Source of the DNA: an uncultured Acholeplasmatales bacterium
GTDB lineage: Bacteria; Bacillota_I; Bacilli_A; Acholeplasmatales; Anaeroplasmataceae
Assembly: GCA_944323055.1 (NCBI GenBank)
Contig: CALUQZ010000009.1
Coordinates: forward strand, 1 to 52,737
Direction: 5' to 3'
Length of the DNA stretch: 52,737 nucleotides
The notes beneath the pieces are model-generated. The model saw only the letters and a program-made list of their open reading frames with translations, was not told the DNA's origin and ran no database searches. Below are positions 52,403 through 52,737 of this stretch, one piece after another. Both the position numbers and the translations under genes were made by a program. The first letter of the stretch is position 1. Each line of letters begins with the position of its first letter.

Positions 52403-52737
52403 TTAATTGTAATTATCTTTTAATGCTTTAATGTCATCTTTTAATGCTTTGCCAAATTCAGATGATTTTGAGCCAAGAATAGGAAATTCGTCTAGCAATA
52501 AATTATACAATTCAAAAATTTCCATATCTTCGTATGTTTTCAAACTATGAACATATTCAATTATTACTGAATTAATTTTTTCAATTTGAGCTTCTCTTGA
52601 TCCACCAACAACAATAAGATCATAGACCTTGGACATAGATTCTTCTCTAATATCATTTATTGAGAAAAACTTTGAAGGATTAGACAAATATTCCCTCACG
52701 CATGATCCACGTTGTAATCCATCAATTAATGTGTATA
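52403..52737 (-). pseudogene. DUF262 (GmrS-like) N-terminal part, cut by right edge and by a TAA
   Basis: The frame is open from the right edge and reads YTLIDGLQRGSCVREYLSN, the DUF262 signature (IDGxQR with Leu for the usual Gln). It continues through SKVYDLIVVGG and IEKINSVIIEYVHSLKTY to a TAA at 52403-52405. The next codons (LSAMTIPAIVY) lie in the same frame in the downstream part, and a CAA-to-TAA change would explain the break. The true start lies beyond the window. An apparent GTG start at 52699 is internal. Confidence 0.75.

Noticed and set aside
47944-52737. Prophage or integrative element
   Set aside because: No integrase, capsid, portal or conjugation gene and no clear attachment site are visible. 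The genes fit a defence or accessory patch.

Overview
The window comes from a low-G+C (about 30% by eye), Gram-positive-type bacterium. It encodes PolC, a PhoU-fused Na/Pi symporter, YlmH, a DUF1189 protein, a viroplasmin-type RNase HI and lipobox lipoproteins. TGA works as a stop: several ATGA stop/start overlaps occur, and all Trp codons I checked are TGG. This excludes the Mycoplasma code. My inference is an uncultured Bacilli lineage near Erysipelotrichales, RF39 or Acholeplasma-like groups. Nearly everything lies on the minus strand. The plus-strand exceptions are an ISL3-like transposase scrap, one large lipoprotein gene, tRNA-Thr and a probable orphan small RNA.

Layout. 1-7.6 kb is accessory: an ISL3-like transposase end, a WYL regulator with its own promoter, a decayed IS110 element, a mosaic solute-binding lipoprotein, and a Fic protein with repeated GTTCCTTA boxes over its promoter. 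7.9-28.9 kb is a conserved housekeeping block: rlmD-like, sdaA, uvrB, nptA-like, rnhA, mtnN, udk, ylmH, BI-1, then polC downstream of DUF1189 and of a degenerate leucyl-tRNA synthetase paralogue, then acpP, a lipid kinase and a P-type Ca/Mn ATPase. The ATPase is preceded by a yybP-ykoY (Mn2+) riboswitch. 29.1-31.5 kb is a two-gene cassette (subtilase plus lipoprotein) flanked by an approximately 80-bp direct repeat that contains the riboswitch promoter. 31.5-37.9 kb holds a second Fic, pyk with a HEPN-like gene, tRNA-Thr, trxA, gdhA, an orphan structured RNA and a third Fic of a different class. 38-46.8 kb holds a GNAT-nucleoside phosphorylase fusion, an MgtA-type ATPase, an esterase-like protein, a PLD-helicase-DUF3427 protein and an ADP-ribosylglycohydrolase. 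46.8-52.7 kb holds three tandem zinc-ribbon membrane proteins, a truncated and an intact AlbA_2/ATPase-like protein, and a DUF262/DUF1524 (GmrSD-like) gene split by one in-frame TAA and cut by the right edge.

The strongest candidates for something new are the LeuRS-like protein that has lost both class I signature motifs but keeps a full reading frame, the promoter-to-terminator orphan RNA at about 37.0-37.3 kb, the GNAT-phosphorylase fusion with its palindromic leader, and the repeat-flanked subtilase/lipoprotein cassette. All functions come from motif reading. No database search was run.
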